A DNA stretch of 64,000 nt from Microthrixaceae bacterium (GCA_011523825.1 WTFX01000002.1:58239-122238); one strand, 5' to 3'. Shown: positions 50,746-59,664, counted from the stretch's first letter. Numbers and translations are program-made. The notes: a model not told the origin generated them from the sequence alone.

Positions 50746-52315
50746 CTACGACAGCCGGGCCGGCTTGGCCAGCCAGGACGAACCTGCCGGTATCCCGCCA
50801 CGGATGCTGGCAGCGGAGGTCAAGCTGGCCGAGCACGACCCCGATCTCGACGCGCGCTGTTTCGCCCCCGTGGTCGCTGCGCTGGAATACCTGACGCCGA
50901 GAGTCGAAGTGCTGGCACCCGGTTGCTGCGTCGTCGCCACCCGAGGCCCGTCGCGCTACTACGGCGGAGACGAGGCGCTGGCGGAGCTGGCGCATCGCAC
51001 CGTCACTGAAGTGCTGGCCAGCGAGCTGGGCACAGCCGACGCTCGTGGCGTCTGCGCATTGAGTACAGCCGACGCTCGTGGCGTCGGCATGTACGACCCA
51101 GCATTATCTGTCAGCGTCGGCATCGCCGACGGCTTGTTTGCCGCTGGCATGGCTGGGAGGGCGGCGTTGGCCCGAACCCCGTCAACGCCGGTGCTGGTGG
51201 TGCCTCCCGGCAGCAGCGCAGAGTTTCTGAGCGGGCTGCCATTGGGGACGCTGGCCGAGGAATGCTCCCTGCTGACGGGCTGCGCTGCCGATGGGACAAC
51301 GGATGATCTGCTCAGCATGCTGTGGCAGCTGGGCCTGCGCACTCTGGGCGACCTTGCGGCACTGCCTGTGGGAGACCTCGTCGGCAGGTTCGGCACGCAA
51401 GGGGAGTGGATGCACGCACTGGCCAGCGGGCGCGACTCTCGCCTGAGCCAGCCTGCCGCCGCTCATCCTGATCTCAGCGTCGAAACCGAGATCGACCCGC
51501 CCGCAGACCGGCTCGACACGGTGGCCTTTGCTGCAAAATCCTTGGCAGATCAGCTCGATGCCCAGTTGGCCCGGGAAGGTCGGGCACTGGTGTGCGTGGA
51601 GATCAGCACCGAGACCGAGCACGGTGAGACCAGCAGCGGACGGTGGCGTCATGGGTTCCGTTTCAGCCCGCCCGATCTGGTCGACCGTGTGCGTTGGCAG
51701 CTCGACGGCTGGCGCAGCGCCAAGGGCAAGAACAGCCCCACCGGCGGTGTCTCGTTCATCCGGCTGCGGGCCGTCGAGACGCTTCCCGATGAAGGGCGGC
51801 AGCTCGGTTTCTGGGGCGGCCAGTCTGAGGCGGACGAGCGGGCCGAGCGAGCGCTGCAGCGAGTTCAGACCTTGGTCGGTTTTGACGGGGTCACCGTGGG
51901 CCGACTGGGCTCCGGCCGCCGCTTTGCCGATCTCGAGCAGCGCCTCCCGTTCGGCACAGCCGGTCCTTGTGGGATCGGCGCATCAGACCCAGCTCCGTGG
52001 CCGGGACGACTGGGCGCGCCGACCCCTGCGGAGGTGCTTGCCGAGCCCGAGCCGCTCGTGGTGCTCGATGCGAACGGCAATCCGGTAGGCGTGAGCGGCA
52101 GGGCACAGGTCAGCGCGCCACCGGCCATGCTGCGCCGGTCCGGTGGGCGCACCAGCCGCATTGCAGCGTGGGCAGGGCCTTGGCCGCTGGAGGAGTGCTG
52201 GTGGAGTTCCCGGTCGCGCCGTCAGGCACGGTTCCAGTTGGTGCTCGACGATGGCACCGCCCATCTCTGTGCTGTCGAGGGGGGTCGCTGGCAGCGTGAA
52301 GCCGTCTACGACTGA
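50711..52315 (+). CDS. imuB: ImuB, DNA polymerase Y-family-like mutasome protein
   Basis: A 534-residue inactive Y-family polymerase homologue that bridges DnaE2 to the sliding clamp. Recognisable parts are FAPVVAALEYLTPRVEVLAPG, RGPSRYYGGDEALAELAH, the LWQLGLRTLGDLAALPVGDLVGRFG helix-hairpin-helix region, and QLGFWG at 364-369, which matches the clamp-binding motif of mycobacterial ImuB. The protein starts late: the usual N-terminal WCPDWP-type strand (~40 residues) is absent, and that DNA is read as the imuA C-terminus in another frame. Two palindromic repeat sites (51028-51085 and 51953-51993) are in frame. Confidence 0.85.
   Translation: MPSSPCSAVRGNYDSRAGLASQDEPAGIPPRMLAAEVKLAEHDPDLDARCFAPVVAALEYLTPRVEVLAPGCCVVATRGPSRYYGGDEALAELAHRTVTEVLASELGTADARGVCALSTADARGVGMYDPALSVSVGIADGLFAAGMAGRAALARTPSTPVLVVPPGSSAEFLSGLPLGTLAEECSLLTGCAADGTTDDLLSMLWQLGLRTLGDLAALPVGDLVGRFGTQGEWMHALASGRDSRLSQPAAAHPDLSVETEIDPPADRLDTVAFAAKSLADQLDAQLAREGRALVCVEISTETEHGETSSGRWRHGFRFSPPDLVDRVRWQLDGWRSAKGKNSPTGGVSFIRLRAVETLPDEGRQLGFWGGQSEADERAERALQRVQTLVGFDGVTVGRLGSGRRFADLEQRLPFGTAGPCGIGASDPAPWPGRLGAPTPAEVLAEPEPLVVLDANGNPVGVSGRAQVSAPPAMLRRSGGRTSRIAAWAGPWPLEECWWSSRSRRQARFQLVLDDGTAHLCAVEGGRWQREAVYD
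51028..51085 (+). repeat. Dispersed palindromic coding repeat, copies 4-5 (imuB)
   Basis: Two adjacent copies. Hairpins are at 51035-51055 (one mismatch) and 51068-51088, the latter with perfect arms GCCGACGC and GCGTCGGC around TCGTG. They encode LGTADARGVCALSTADARGV. Confidence 0.85.
51953..51993 (+). repeat. Dispersed palindromic coding repeat, copy 6 (imuB C-terminal half)
   Basis: Hairpin at 51959-51979 with arms GCCGGTCC and GGATCGGC around TTGTG. The T and A at the third inner pair replace C and G of other copies, a compensatory change. It encodes FGTAGPCGIGAS. Confidence 0.7.
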
Positions 52316-52338
52316 GACACCGGCAAGACGCCCATCTT

Positions 52339-52376
52339 GAGAATGGTCGTTCTCAGAAACTGTTGTTCGTTAGTGT
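52339..52376 (+). promoter_or_regulatory. Candidate double SOS operator and leaderless promoter of dnaE2
   Basis: GAGAATGGTCGTTCTC (52339-52354) is a near-perfect dyad matching GAAC-N4-GTTC with one change. A second box, AAAC-TGTT-GTTCGT (52357-52370), follows. TAGTGT (52371-52376) is the -10 box, ending 6 bases before the GTG start of dnaE2. Confidence 0.65.
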
Positions 52377-52382
52377 CGCGCT

Positions 52383-55300
52383 GTGGGTTTCACGAACCCG
52401 AGGATTCCTTGGCGCGATCTGGAGCGGCGGCTGTCCGACTGGTCCTCTCGGGGCCGGTCCATCGAACCCGGCCAGCCGTCGCCTCCCGGCCGGTCTGGTG
52501 AGGATCGACGCGTCGAGCACAGTCATGGCAAGAACCTCACTGCGGTCAGCGGGCAGGTCGAGCCTGTCGCTCGACCGCGGCCGGCGGTCTCGGTGGTGCC
52601 GTATGCGGAGTTGCACGCCCATTCCAATTTCAGTTTCTTGGACGGGGCGTCGAGCCCGGCCGAGCTGGTGGACGAAGCGGTGCGGCTGGGGCTCGAAGCA
52701 CTTGCGCTGACCGATCACAACGGGTTCTACGGTGTGGTGCGCTTCGCGGAGGCTGCCGCAGAAGCCGGGCTGCCGACAGTGTTCGGCACCGAGTTGACGC
52801 TTGACGCGTACGGCGCCACTGAATCGGTGCTCGGCACTGGTGAAGCGACGCTCGATGCTCGCGGGGCCAGCAACTCAGTGACCTCCAAGAGCAGACGAGT
52901 GGGGCCGGAGCGCACCGGGCACGCCGATCCTGCGGGGTCTCACGTGGTGGTGCTGGCTCGCTCGCCGGCAGGATACGCCTCGCTGGGCGAGCTGATCTCG
53001 ACGGCGCAGATGGCGGGCCGCAAGCACGCTCCGCGCTTGGGAACCAGTGAGTTCCTCGCTGCTGCGGCGGCACATCGCGACGAGTGGGCGATTCTCACCG
53101 GGCACCGCAAGGGCGTTGTCCCAACAGCGCTCATGGATGGGGGACACGATGGCGGGCCGCGCGCTGCGACCGCTCAGCTTGACCGCCTCATCGAAGCAGC
53201 CGGCCGTCACAACGTCTTCGTGGAGTTGTGGGATCACGGCGACCCGCTCGACAGCGACCGCAACGACGCGCTGGCCGCGCTGGCGGTGCGGGCCGGCGTC
53301 GAGCCGATCTGCACCAACGGCGTCCACTACGCCACCCCCGCCGGCCGGCGGCTGGCCACCGCACTGGCCGCGGTGCGAGCCCGGCGCAGCCTCGACGAGT
53401 TGGACGGCTGGCTGCCGCCAGCAGCCACCGCGCACCTGCGATCCGGTGCCGAGCAGGCGCGCCGGTTCGCTCGCTGGCCCGGTGTGGTGAGCGCTGCTGC
53501 GCAGGTCGGCCGCGACTGCGCATTCGACCTGTCGCTGGTCGCACCCAAACTGCCGCCGTACCCATGTCCCGACGGTCATGACGAGATGTCGTACCTGCGG
53601 CACCTCGTGGCCCAGCAGACACGGTGGCGGTACGGCACCCCTGAGAGCGAGCGGGTGCCGGGAGCGTGGGTGCAGCTCAATCACGAGCTCGACCTCGTCG
53701 AGCGGCTCGGCTTCGCCGGTTATTTCTTGGTGGTGCACGACATCGTGCAGTTCTGCCACGACAACGACATCTATTGTCAGGGCCGCGGTTCAGCTGCGAA
53801 CTCGGCGGTCTGCTACGCGCTGGGCATCACCAATGTCGACTCGGTCGCGATGGGGCTGTTGTTCGAGCGCTTCCTGTCGCCCGAGCGCGACGGGCCGCCC
53901 GACATCGACATCGACATCGAGAGCGGTCGCCGCGAAGAAGTCATCCAGTACGTGTACCAGCGCTACGGCCGCGCCCACACGGCACAGGTGGCGAACGTCA
54001 TCACCTACCGGCCGCGTTCGGCCGTACGCGACATGGCCCGCGCATTGGGCTATGAGCCAAGCCAGGCTGACAATTGGTCGAAGTCGTTGGACCGGCATGG
54101 CTCACTGTCTGAGCTAGCAGGACATGGCGGCATGCCTCCCGATGTGCTTGAGCTTGCAACATCGCTTGAGCATGCGCCGCGGCATCTCGGCATCCACACG
54201 GGCGGCATGGTGATCTGCGACCGGCCGGTGACACACGTCTGCCCCACCGAATGGGCGACCAAAGCGGACCGCTCGGTGCTGCAGTGGGACAAGGACGACT
54301 GTGCAGCGATCGGGCTGGTGAAATTCGACTTGCTGGGGCTGGGGATGCTGTCGGCCCTGCATTGCGCCGTCGCCCTGATCGCCGACGCTCACGGCGTCAC
54401 CGTCGATCTCGCCAAGCTTCCCCAGGAAGACGACGAGGTGTATGACATGCTCTGCCGCGCCGACAGCATCGGCGTGTTCCAGGTGGAGTCACGCGCCCAG
54501 ATGGGCACCCTGCCGCGGCTGCGCCCCCGCTGCTTCTACGACTTGGTGATAGAGGTTGCGCTCATCCGCCCCGGCCCCATCCAGGGCGGTTCTGTGCACC
54601 CATACATCCGGCGGCGCAACGGCGAAGAGCCAGTCACCTACCTGCATCCGCTGCTGGAGAACTCGCTGGCCAAGACGCTGGGCATTCCGCTGTTCCAGGA
54701 GCAGCTCATGCAGATGGCCATCGATGTGGGAGGGTTCACTCCCGCCGAAGCCGACGAGCTTCGTCAGGCTATGGGTTCCAAGCGGTCCAGGGAGCGGATG
54801 AGTCGCCTGCGAGAGCGGCTCCTTGCGGGCATGGCAGAGCGGGGGCTGACCGGCGACGCAGCCGAGCAGGTCTGGGGGAAGATGGTCGCCTTCGCCGACT
54901 ACGGCTTTCCCGAGAGCCATTCGGTGTCGTTCGCTTACTTGGTGTACGCCTCGGCGTGGATCAAGCTGCATTATCCGGCAGCGTTCTGCGCGGCGCTGCT
55001 GAATGCACAACCGATGGGGTTCTACGCCCCGCACACGCTGTGCCAGGACGCTCGTCGCCATGGCGTGGTGGTGCACACGCCGAGCATCAATGCATCCGGT
55101 GCGGTCGCCACGCTGACGCCGTGCAAGGACTCCACCGGCGGAGCGGCCGTGAGGCTTGGGCTGTCGTCAGTGCGTGAAGTGGGCAACGACCTTGCCGGAC
55201 GGATCGCAGAACAGGTCGCTGCTGGCGGCCCGTACCGCGACATGGAGGATCTGCACCGCCGGACCGGTGCAGGCCTGCAAGCGTTGGAGGCGCTGGCCGC

Positions 55301-55841
55301 CGCGGGAGCGTTCGACTGTCTCGGGCTGTCGCGGCGTGAGGCACTGTGGACGGCTGGGGCCGTGCATCAGGGAGGCTCGGACCGGCTGCGAGGAATCGTG
55401 ACCGGGGCACAGTCGCCACCGCTGCGGGACATGTCAGCGGCCGAGACTGCCACAGCGGACCTGTGGGCCACCGGGGTAGCACCCCGCGGGCATCCGACGA
55501 AGTTCCTGCGAGCCGAACTGGCCAAGGCGGGGGTTCGCACTGCCGCTGAGCTGCTGTCCTGTCCCGTCGGGAAGGTCCGCGTCGCTGGCTTGGTGACGCA
55601 CCGTCAGCGTCCCATGACGGCGGGCGGCACGACATTCCTGAATCTCGAGGACGAGACGGGTTTGGTGAACGTGGTGGTATCGCGGGGATGCTGGCAGCGG
55701 TACCGCTCGGTGGCACGCGACAAGCCCGCACTGGTGGTGTCGGGCCGTCTCGAGCGTAACGAGAACGTGGCCAACGTGATCGCCGAGAAACTCGAAGCCC
55801 TCGAAGTGCCTGCCTCGGTAGCGAGCCGCGACTTCAGATAA
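52383..55841 (+). CDS. dnaE2: Error-prone DNA polymerase III alpha subunit DnaE2
   Basis: A 1152-residue C-family polymerase used in damage-induced mutagenesis. It has an N-terminal PHP domain (YAELHAHSNFSFLDGASSP, ALALTDHNGFYGVVRFAEAA, residues ~78-300), the palm with GRGSAANSAVCYALGIT and the catalytic acidic run PDIDIDIES near residue 507, then a helix-hairpin-helix and a C-terminal OB fold (KVRVAGLVTHRQRPMTAGG). The first ~75 residues are an Arg/Pro-rich extension. An Ala/Gly-rich insert at ~140-175 (GTGEATLDARGASNS) lies in the PHP domain. It is separate from imuA-imuB but carries a matching SOS promoter. Confidence 0.93.
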   Translation: MGFTNPRIPWRDLERRLSDWSSRGRSIEPGQPSPPGRSGEDRRVEHSHGKNLTAVSGQVEPVARPRPAVSVVPYAELHAHSNFSFLDGASSPAELVDEAVRLGLEALALTDHNGFYGVVRFAEAAAEAGLPTVFGTELTLDAYGATESVLGTGEATLDARGASNSVTSKSRRVGPERTGHADPAGSHVVVLARSPAGYASLGELISTAQMAGRKHAPRLGTSEFLAAAAAHRDEWAILTGHRKGVVPTALMDGGHDGGPRAATAQLDRLIEAAGRHNVFVELWDHGDPLDSDRNDALAALAVRAGVEPICTNGVHYATPAGRRLATALAAVRARRSLDELDGWLPPAATAHLRSGAEQARRFARWPGVVSAAAQVGRDCAFDLSLVAPKLPPYPCPDGHDEMSYLRHLVAQQTRWRYGTPESERVPGAWVQLNHELDLVERLGFAGYFLVVHDIVQFCHDNDIYCQGRGSAANSAVCYALGITNVDSVAMGLLFERFLSPERDGPPDIDIDIESGRREEVIQYVYQRYGRAHTAQVANVITYRPRSAVRDMARALGYEPSQADNWSKSLDRHGSLSELAGHGGMPPDVLELATSLEHAPRHLGIHTGGMVICDRPVTHVCPTEWATKADRSVLQWDKDDCAAIGLVKFDLLGLGMLSALHCAVALIADAHGVTVDLAKLPQEDDEVYDMLCRADSIGVFQVESRAQMGTLPRLRPRCFYDLVIEVALIRPGPIQGGSVHPYIRRRNGEEPVTYLHPLLENSLAKTLGIPLFQEQLMQMAIDVGGFTPAEADELRQAMGSKRSRERMSRLRERLLAGMAERGLTGDAAEQVWGKMVAFADYGFPESHSVSFAYLVYASAWIKLHYPAAFCAALLNAQPMGFYAPHTLCQDARRHGVVVHTPSINASGAVATLTPCKDSTGGAAVRLGLSSVREVGNDLAGRIAEQVAAGGPYRDMEDLHRRTGAGLQALEALAAAGAFDCLGLSRREALWTAGAVHQGGSDRLRGIVTGAQSPPLRDMSAAETATADLWATGVAPRGHPTKFLRAELAKAGVRTAAELLSCPVGKVRVAGLVTHRQRPMTAGGTTFLNLEDETGLVNVVVSRGCWQRYRSVARDKPALVVSGRLERNENVANVIAEKLEALEVPASVASRDFR

Positions 55842-55870
55842 CGCTGAGTCGCCCCGCTTCGATGGACACG

Positions 55871-57208
55871 TCAGTTGCCGTTGGTGGACCAGTGCCAAGG
55901 CTCGCTGGGCAGGTTGTACAAGCCGTAAGTCGCAGCGTTGGCCTTCAACCACCTGAATGCGACCGAGTTGCGGCTGGTGACCCCGCGGCCGTTGTGCCGG
56001 AAGTCGATGGCCAGGCCGCGCTCGTGCATGGAGCGCCCGGGCCGGGCCGTGGGCGGCCGGCACTGGTAGGAGGGCTTCTGGTAGATCGCCCACTGGCTGG
56101 TGCCGCAGTGAGCCCGTCGCAGCGCGATCTGCGAGGCGGCACTCCGGTAGCCGCCGCCTGTCAGCCTGATGCCGTCGCGAGCAGCGTGCTCGAGCAGGTC
56201 CTGCACCTTGTTCGCAATCGACTCGTGAACTTGGATGCCGCCCACCCAGGTGAGCTCGGCGAGGTCGATGTTGTTGTCGGTGGGCTGCCCGGCAGTGCCC
56301 TCACGCAGCCGGCGTGCCCGCTCCTCTGCCTCGCGCCGCTTCCGTTCCTCTTCCGCCTTGCGCCGCTTCAGTTCCGTCTCGATACGCCGCTGCTCGGTGA
56401 TGGCACTGTTGACCAGACTTGCGGTCTCGGCGACATCGGCTGCGGCGGCATCGTTCCATTCCGCCAGCGCCGCCTGCTCGTACAGCAAGGCGTCGAGCTC
56501 GTCCTCGAGCTCCACCAGCACGATCGCCTCCTGCTCGACGGCGTCGAGCAGGTCTTCCAGGGCTCGCTCGGACTCGATGCGGCGTACGTCTCGCAGTTCC
56601 TCGGCACGCTGGAACTCGCGCAGTGCCAGCTCCGCATCGATGGTGAGCGCCCTCAGTTGGTCGGCGGTCACGCTCAGATCGCCGAGAGCGGCACCGATCA
56701 GCACCCGGATGCGAGCGGCGTCGTAGATGTCGCCGGTGCGCACCAAGCCGTAGGAGCCCTCCACCGACGCGTCATGGCCGATGTAGGTCTGCACGATGAG
56801 GTCGATGACCCGCAGCCCCAGCTCGTCATGCTGGGCATCGAGCGAGATCTGTCGCTGGAGCGCAGCCTCCACCGACGCCTCCGCGGCGGCCAATGCCAGC
56901 TCGGCTTGGTCGAGATCGGCTCGCTGCTCGTTCACCAGCAGCTTCAGCTGATCGAAGGCCGCCAGCACCTCGTTGACGTCGGCCTGCTGCAGATCGACTT
57001 CCATGACCTTCGCGAGCAGTTCTGCCTGGGCCTCGTCGCGTATCCGCTTCTCCTCGGCAAGCTGGGCCTCCAGCTCCTTCTGCTGCTGCTCGAGCTGTTC
57101 CTGGCGCTTGCGCAGCTCGGCGTCGGAGGGCTGCGCACCAGTGCCGGCGATCGGCACCATGCTGACGACGAGAGCGAACGCGATCGCAGCAGCTCCACGG
57201 CGCACCAT
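55871..57208 (-). CDS. Secreted coiled-coil D-Ala-D-Ala carboxypeptidase, M15 (VanY) family
   Basis: A 445-residue exported protein. A signal peptide (RRGAAAIAFALVVSMVPIAGTGAQ) is followed by ~270 residues of long coiled coil (KRQEQLEQQQKELEAQLAEEKR and later ELKRRKAEEERKRREAEERARR), then an M15 peptidase domain with SMHERGLAIDF (zinc His and Asp) and EPWHWS (catalytic Glu and zinc His). Coiled coil plus wall hydrolase resembles the RipA/EnvC class of division-associated enzymes, although the catalytic fold differs. A longer frame to GTG 57286 adds 26 residues; the ATG at 57208 gives a better signal peptide. Confidence 0.88.
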   Translation of the reverse strand: MVRRGAAAIAFALVVSMVPIAGTGAQPSDAELRKRQEQLEQQQKELEAQLAEEKRIRDEAQAELLAKVMEVDLQQADVNEVLAAFDQLKLLVNEQRADLDQAELALAAAEASVEAALQRQISLDAQHDELGLRVIDLIVQTYIGHDASVEGSYGLVRTGDIYDAARIRVLIGAALGDLSVTADQLRALTIDAELALREFQRAEELRDVRRIESERALEDLLDAVEQEAIVLVELEDELDALLYEQAALAEWNDAAAADVAETASLVNSAITEQRRIETELKRRKAEEERKRREAEERARRLREGTAGQPTDNNIDLAELTWVGGIQVHESIANKVQDLLEHAARDGIRLTGGGYRSAASQIALRRAHCGTSQWAIYQKPSYQCRPPTARPGRSMHERGLAIDFRHNGRGVTSRNSVAFRWLKANAATYGLYNLPSEPWHWSTNGN

Positions 57209-57439
57209 GCTGCGGCGCCCAGTGGCGGGGCGTGCAGCGGTGCGGCCTGCCGTGGTGGGGCGCGATTGCCGCTGTGAACCTCGCACCGGGCGCGTCCTTG
57301 CTGAAGCCGGCCTCGGGCCGGCGCCGTCGTCAGCCTGCGGTCACTTGTGGCCGCCGCGAGCGACGACCGGGACCTTCGGCCCAAGGTACCGATGGGCGGT
57401 TGGTTGTGGGTGTCGCCCGCAGCAATTCTCAGCTGGCTC

Positions 57440-57607
57440 TCAGCTTGATGGCGTCGGGCGACGCCGCTGCTCGTCGATCACCCGGTTCTGGAGGACTCCG
57501 ATGCCGGGAACTTCGAACTCGGTTTCGTCCCCCGCAACCAGCCAGCGCGGCGGGGCCTGCACCTTGCCGCCCGATTCGGTCGAGGGTGCCCGCGGTGCGC
57601 CGGACGC
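57440..57607 (-). pseudogene. C-terminal remnant of a fumarylacetoacetate hydrolase-family gene
   Basis: Fifty-five codons with a stop read ...PPRWLVAGDETEFEVPGIGVLQNRVIDE, the conserved C-terminal end of FAH-type hydrolases (PPxxLxPGDxVEVEIxGIGxLxNxV). The catalytic part is absent and there is no start codon. The remnant begins directly after the TGA of the next gene and in the same frame, so it looks like the tail of a deleted gene. Confidence 0.7.
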
Positions 57608-58117
57608 TCAGTCGGTTGCCGTTCGGCGCTGGGGCTCGCCGCCCGCCGCCCGGATCGTGGTCTCGAAGCTGTCGAGGTCGTTGCCGTTCACGTGGCCCGT
57701 CCAAGGTTCGCCGACGCCCTGGTTGTCGAGGGGCGGATTGACGGAAACCTCCACTCGCGGGCTGCTGGTGCGCAGCACCAAGGTGGCATCGGTGCCGGTG
57801 TCCCATCGGGCAACGATGACCGCCCTGCGAAATCCGATGTCAGCCAGCACGAGACCATCGCTGGTGGCAGCCAGCAGCCGCTGCACGTTGAACAGCAGCT
57901 GATGCGCGACGACGGCGGCCACGATCAGCAGCCAGCCGATGCCCCAGGCGATTGCCAAGGCCGCACCGAGGGCGAATGCGGCCACCCGGACGATCATGAT
58001 GCGCCGGTGCGCTCGCGCCGTTTCGGCGTCGGTGACCACCACGGCACTGCGCACGCCTGCGTGGACCTCGCCGAGCAGTTCGACGGCCCGGGCAAGCGCC
58101 CGCTCCGACGGTGTCAC
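57608..58117 (-). CDS. Small membrane protein of unknown function
   Basis: A 169-residue protein with an amphipathic N-terminal helix, a basic segment (RAHRRIMIVR), two adjacent membrane helices forming a hairpin (VAAFALGAALAIAWGIGWLLIVAAVVAHQLLF, residues ~44-76) and a beta-rich C-terminal soluble part (VLADIGFRRAVIVARWD, TLVLRTSSPRVEVSV). No family recognised. Its GTG start overlaps the stop of the amidase gene by 4 bases (GTGA), so it is translationally coupled to it. Confidence 0.75.
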   Translation of the reverse strand: MTPSERALARAVELLGEVHAGVRSAVVVTDAETARAHRRIMIVRVAAFALGAALAIAWGIGWLLIVAAVVAHQLLFNVQRLLAATSDGLVLADIGFRRAVIVARWDTGTDATLVLRTSSPRVEVSVNPPLDNQGVGEPWTGHVNGNDLDSFETTIRAAGGEPQRRTATD

Positions 58118-59664
58118 GGCGACTCTCGGGGCAGCAGATCGCCGAGCGGGATCAGCCCGCCGGCATCGGCGATGTGTTGGGCGACGGCCAGCAGCAGGTG
58201 CTCGCCACCGTGCGCAGCGTGCAGCTGCACGCCCAGCGGCAGCCCGGCAGGGTCGAACGCAACGGGCAGCGCGATGGCTGGCTGCCCGCTGACGTTGGCC
58301 TGGTTCACGAACACCGCCAGCTCAGCGATCCGCCGGGCGCCGTCAGCCGGGTCAGCCAGGCAGCCGAGCGGCGGCGTGACATCGGCGAGCACCGGGGTGA
58401 GCAGCAGGTCGTAGCCGCCGGTGTCCGGGGTGCTGGGCTGGCCGGCGGGATTCATGCGCCAGAACGACATGACGCGCCTGCGCCAGCCCGCAAGCTCGGC
58501 GAGCGACTCCACGTAGGCGGAGGCCGGCAGCGAGCGACCCAGCTCGGCGGACCACCAGTTGGCAGGCTCGATGTCGTCGGCCGTCATCGGACGCCCCAGC
58601 CGTTCTGCCCAGCCGGCCAGCTCGGCTGACATGGCGACGGTGCGCACCACGATCGTGTGGTCGGCCAGGTCGGGGCTGTACCAGCCGTCCGGTGCAGCAT
58701 CAGGCTCGATGCGGTGGCCGAGTTCGGCCAGCAGGCTCGCAGCGAGCTCGACGGCGTGCCGCGCTGGCGCTGTCGCTCGGCCGGGTCCTCCTGTCGACAT
58801 TGCGATGCGCAAGGGCGGCAGCGGTGCGCCCAGGGCGTCGGCAAATGACTCGCCGGGCCGCAGCGGGGGAGCGACATAGGGATCGCCGGGTGCCGGGCGG
58901 CTGATGATGTCGAGGCATCGTGCCGCATCGCGCACACTGCGCGTGAGCATCCCGTCCACCGCGAAGCCGCCGCGGTGCTCGCCGAGCCGCGGAGCGGTGG
59001 AGACCCGGCCTCGCGATGGCTTCAGGCCCACCAAGCCGCAGGCCGCTGCGGGAACACGGATCGAGCCGCCGCCGTCATTGCCGTGCGCCACCGGAACGAT
59101 GCCTGCGGCCACCGCGGCCGCCGAGCCTCCGCTGGAGCCGCCGGGTGAGCGGGTCAGATCCCACGGGTTCGCCGTGGGGCCGTAGGCAACCGGCTCGGTC
59201 GTGATGGTGGTGCCGAACTCGGGGGTGTTCGTGCGGCCGACTGAGACCATGCCGGCTGCGCGCAGCAACCGGTAGAGGTGGCTGTCGAGACTTCCGCGCC
59301 AGCCCAGCTCGACCAGGAATCGCGCCCCGGCGTGGTGGAACTCGCCGGCTTGCTCACAGCCGAGGTCCTTGATGGCCATGGGAATGCCGTCGAACGTGAT
59401 GTCGTGCGGGCTCGGCACTCCCTGCTGAGATGCCCGGGGGCTGTTCCGCCGGTTCTCCCAGCGCGCCGCGGCCTCGGCTGCCTCGGCCAGTGCCCGTTCG
59501 GGCCGGGGATGGATGATCGCATTCAGCGCCGGGTTCAGCCGCTCCATCCGTTCCAGGGCGGACTGCATCGCCTCGGCCGGATTCGTCTCGCCGGATGCAA
59601 ATGCCTGCGCCAGTGCAGTCGCGTCGACCGGGCGCAGATCAGCCGAATGCAGCTCGGTTGGCAT
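58114..59664 (-). CDS. Amidase (amidase signature family), copy B
   Basis: A 516-residue hydrolase of the amidase-signature family, which cleaves amides with a Ser-cisSer-Lys triad. The catalytic Lys lies in DGIPMAIKDLG (~residue 95); the serines lie in SPGGSSGGSAAAVAAGIVPV (~170-190), followed by GNDGGGSIRVPAAACGLVGLKPSRGR. Length and order are normal. It is a tandem paralogue of the upstream gene, with an intergenic gap of 38 bp. ATG at 59664 is chosen over the longer frame, which runs into copy A. The substrate is unknown. Confidence 0.9.
   Translation of the reverse strand: MPTELHSADLRPVDATALAQAFASGETNPAEAMQSALERMERLNPALNAIIHPRPERALAEAAEAAARWENRRNSPRASQQGVPSPHDITFDGIPMAIKDLGCEQAGEFHHAGARFLVELGWRGSLDSHLYRLLRAAGMVSVGRTNTPEFGTTITTEPVAYGPTANPWDLTRSPGGSSGGSAAAVAAGIVPVAHGNDGGGSIRVPAAACGLVGLKPSRGRVSTAPRLGEHRGGFAVDGMLTRSVRDAARCLDIISRPAPGDPYVAPPLRPGESFADALGAPLPPLRIAMSTGGPGRATAPARHAVELAASLLAELGHRIEPDAAPDGWYSPDLADHTIVVRTVAMSAELAGWAERLGRPMTADDIEPANWWSAELGRSLPASAYVESLAELAGWRRRVMSFWRMNPAGQPSTPDTGGYDLLLTPVLADVTPPLGCLADPADGARRIAELAVFVNQANVSGQPAIALPVAFDPAGLPLGVQLHAAHGGEHLLLAVAQHIADAGGLIPLGDLLPRESP

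Noticed and set aside
52837..52880. Seventh copy of the mutasome palindrome in dnaE2
   Set aside because: The peptide GTGEATLDARGASNS resembles the repeat, but the DNA lacks the paired arms and TCGTG loop, so it is not counted.
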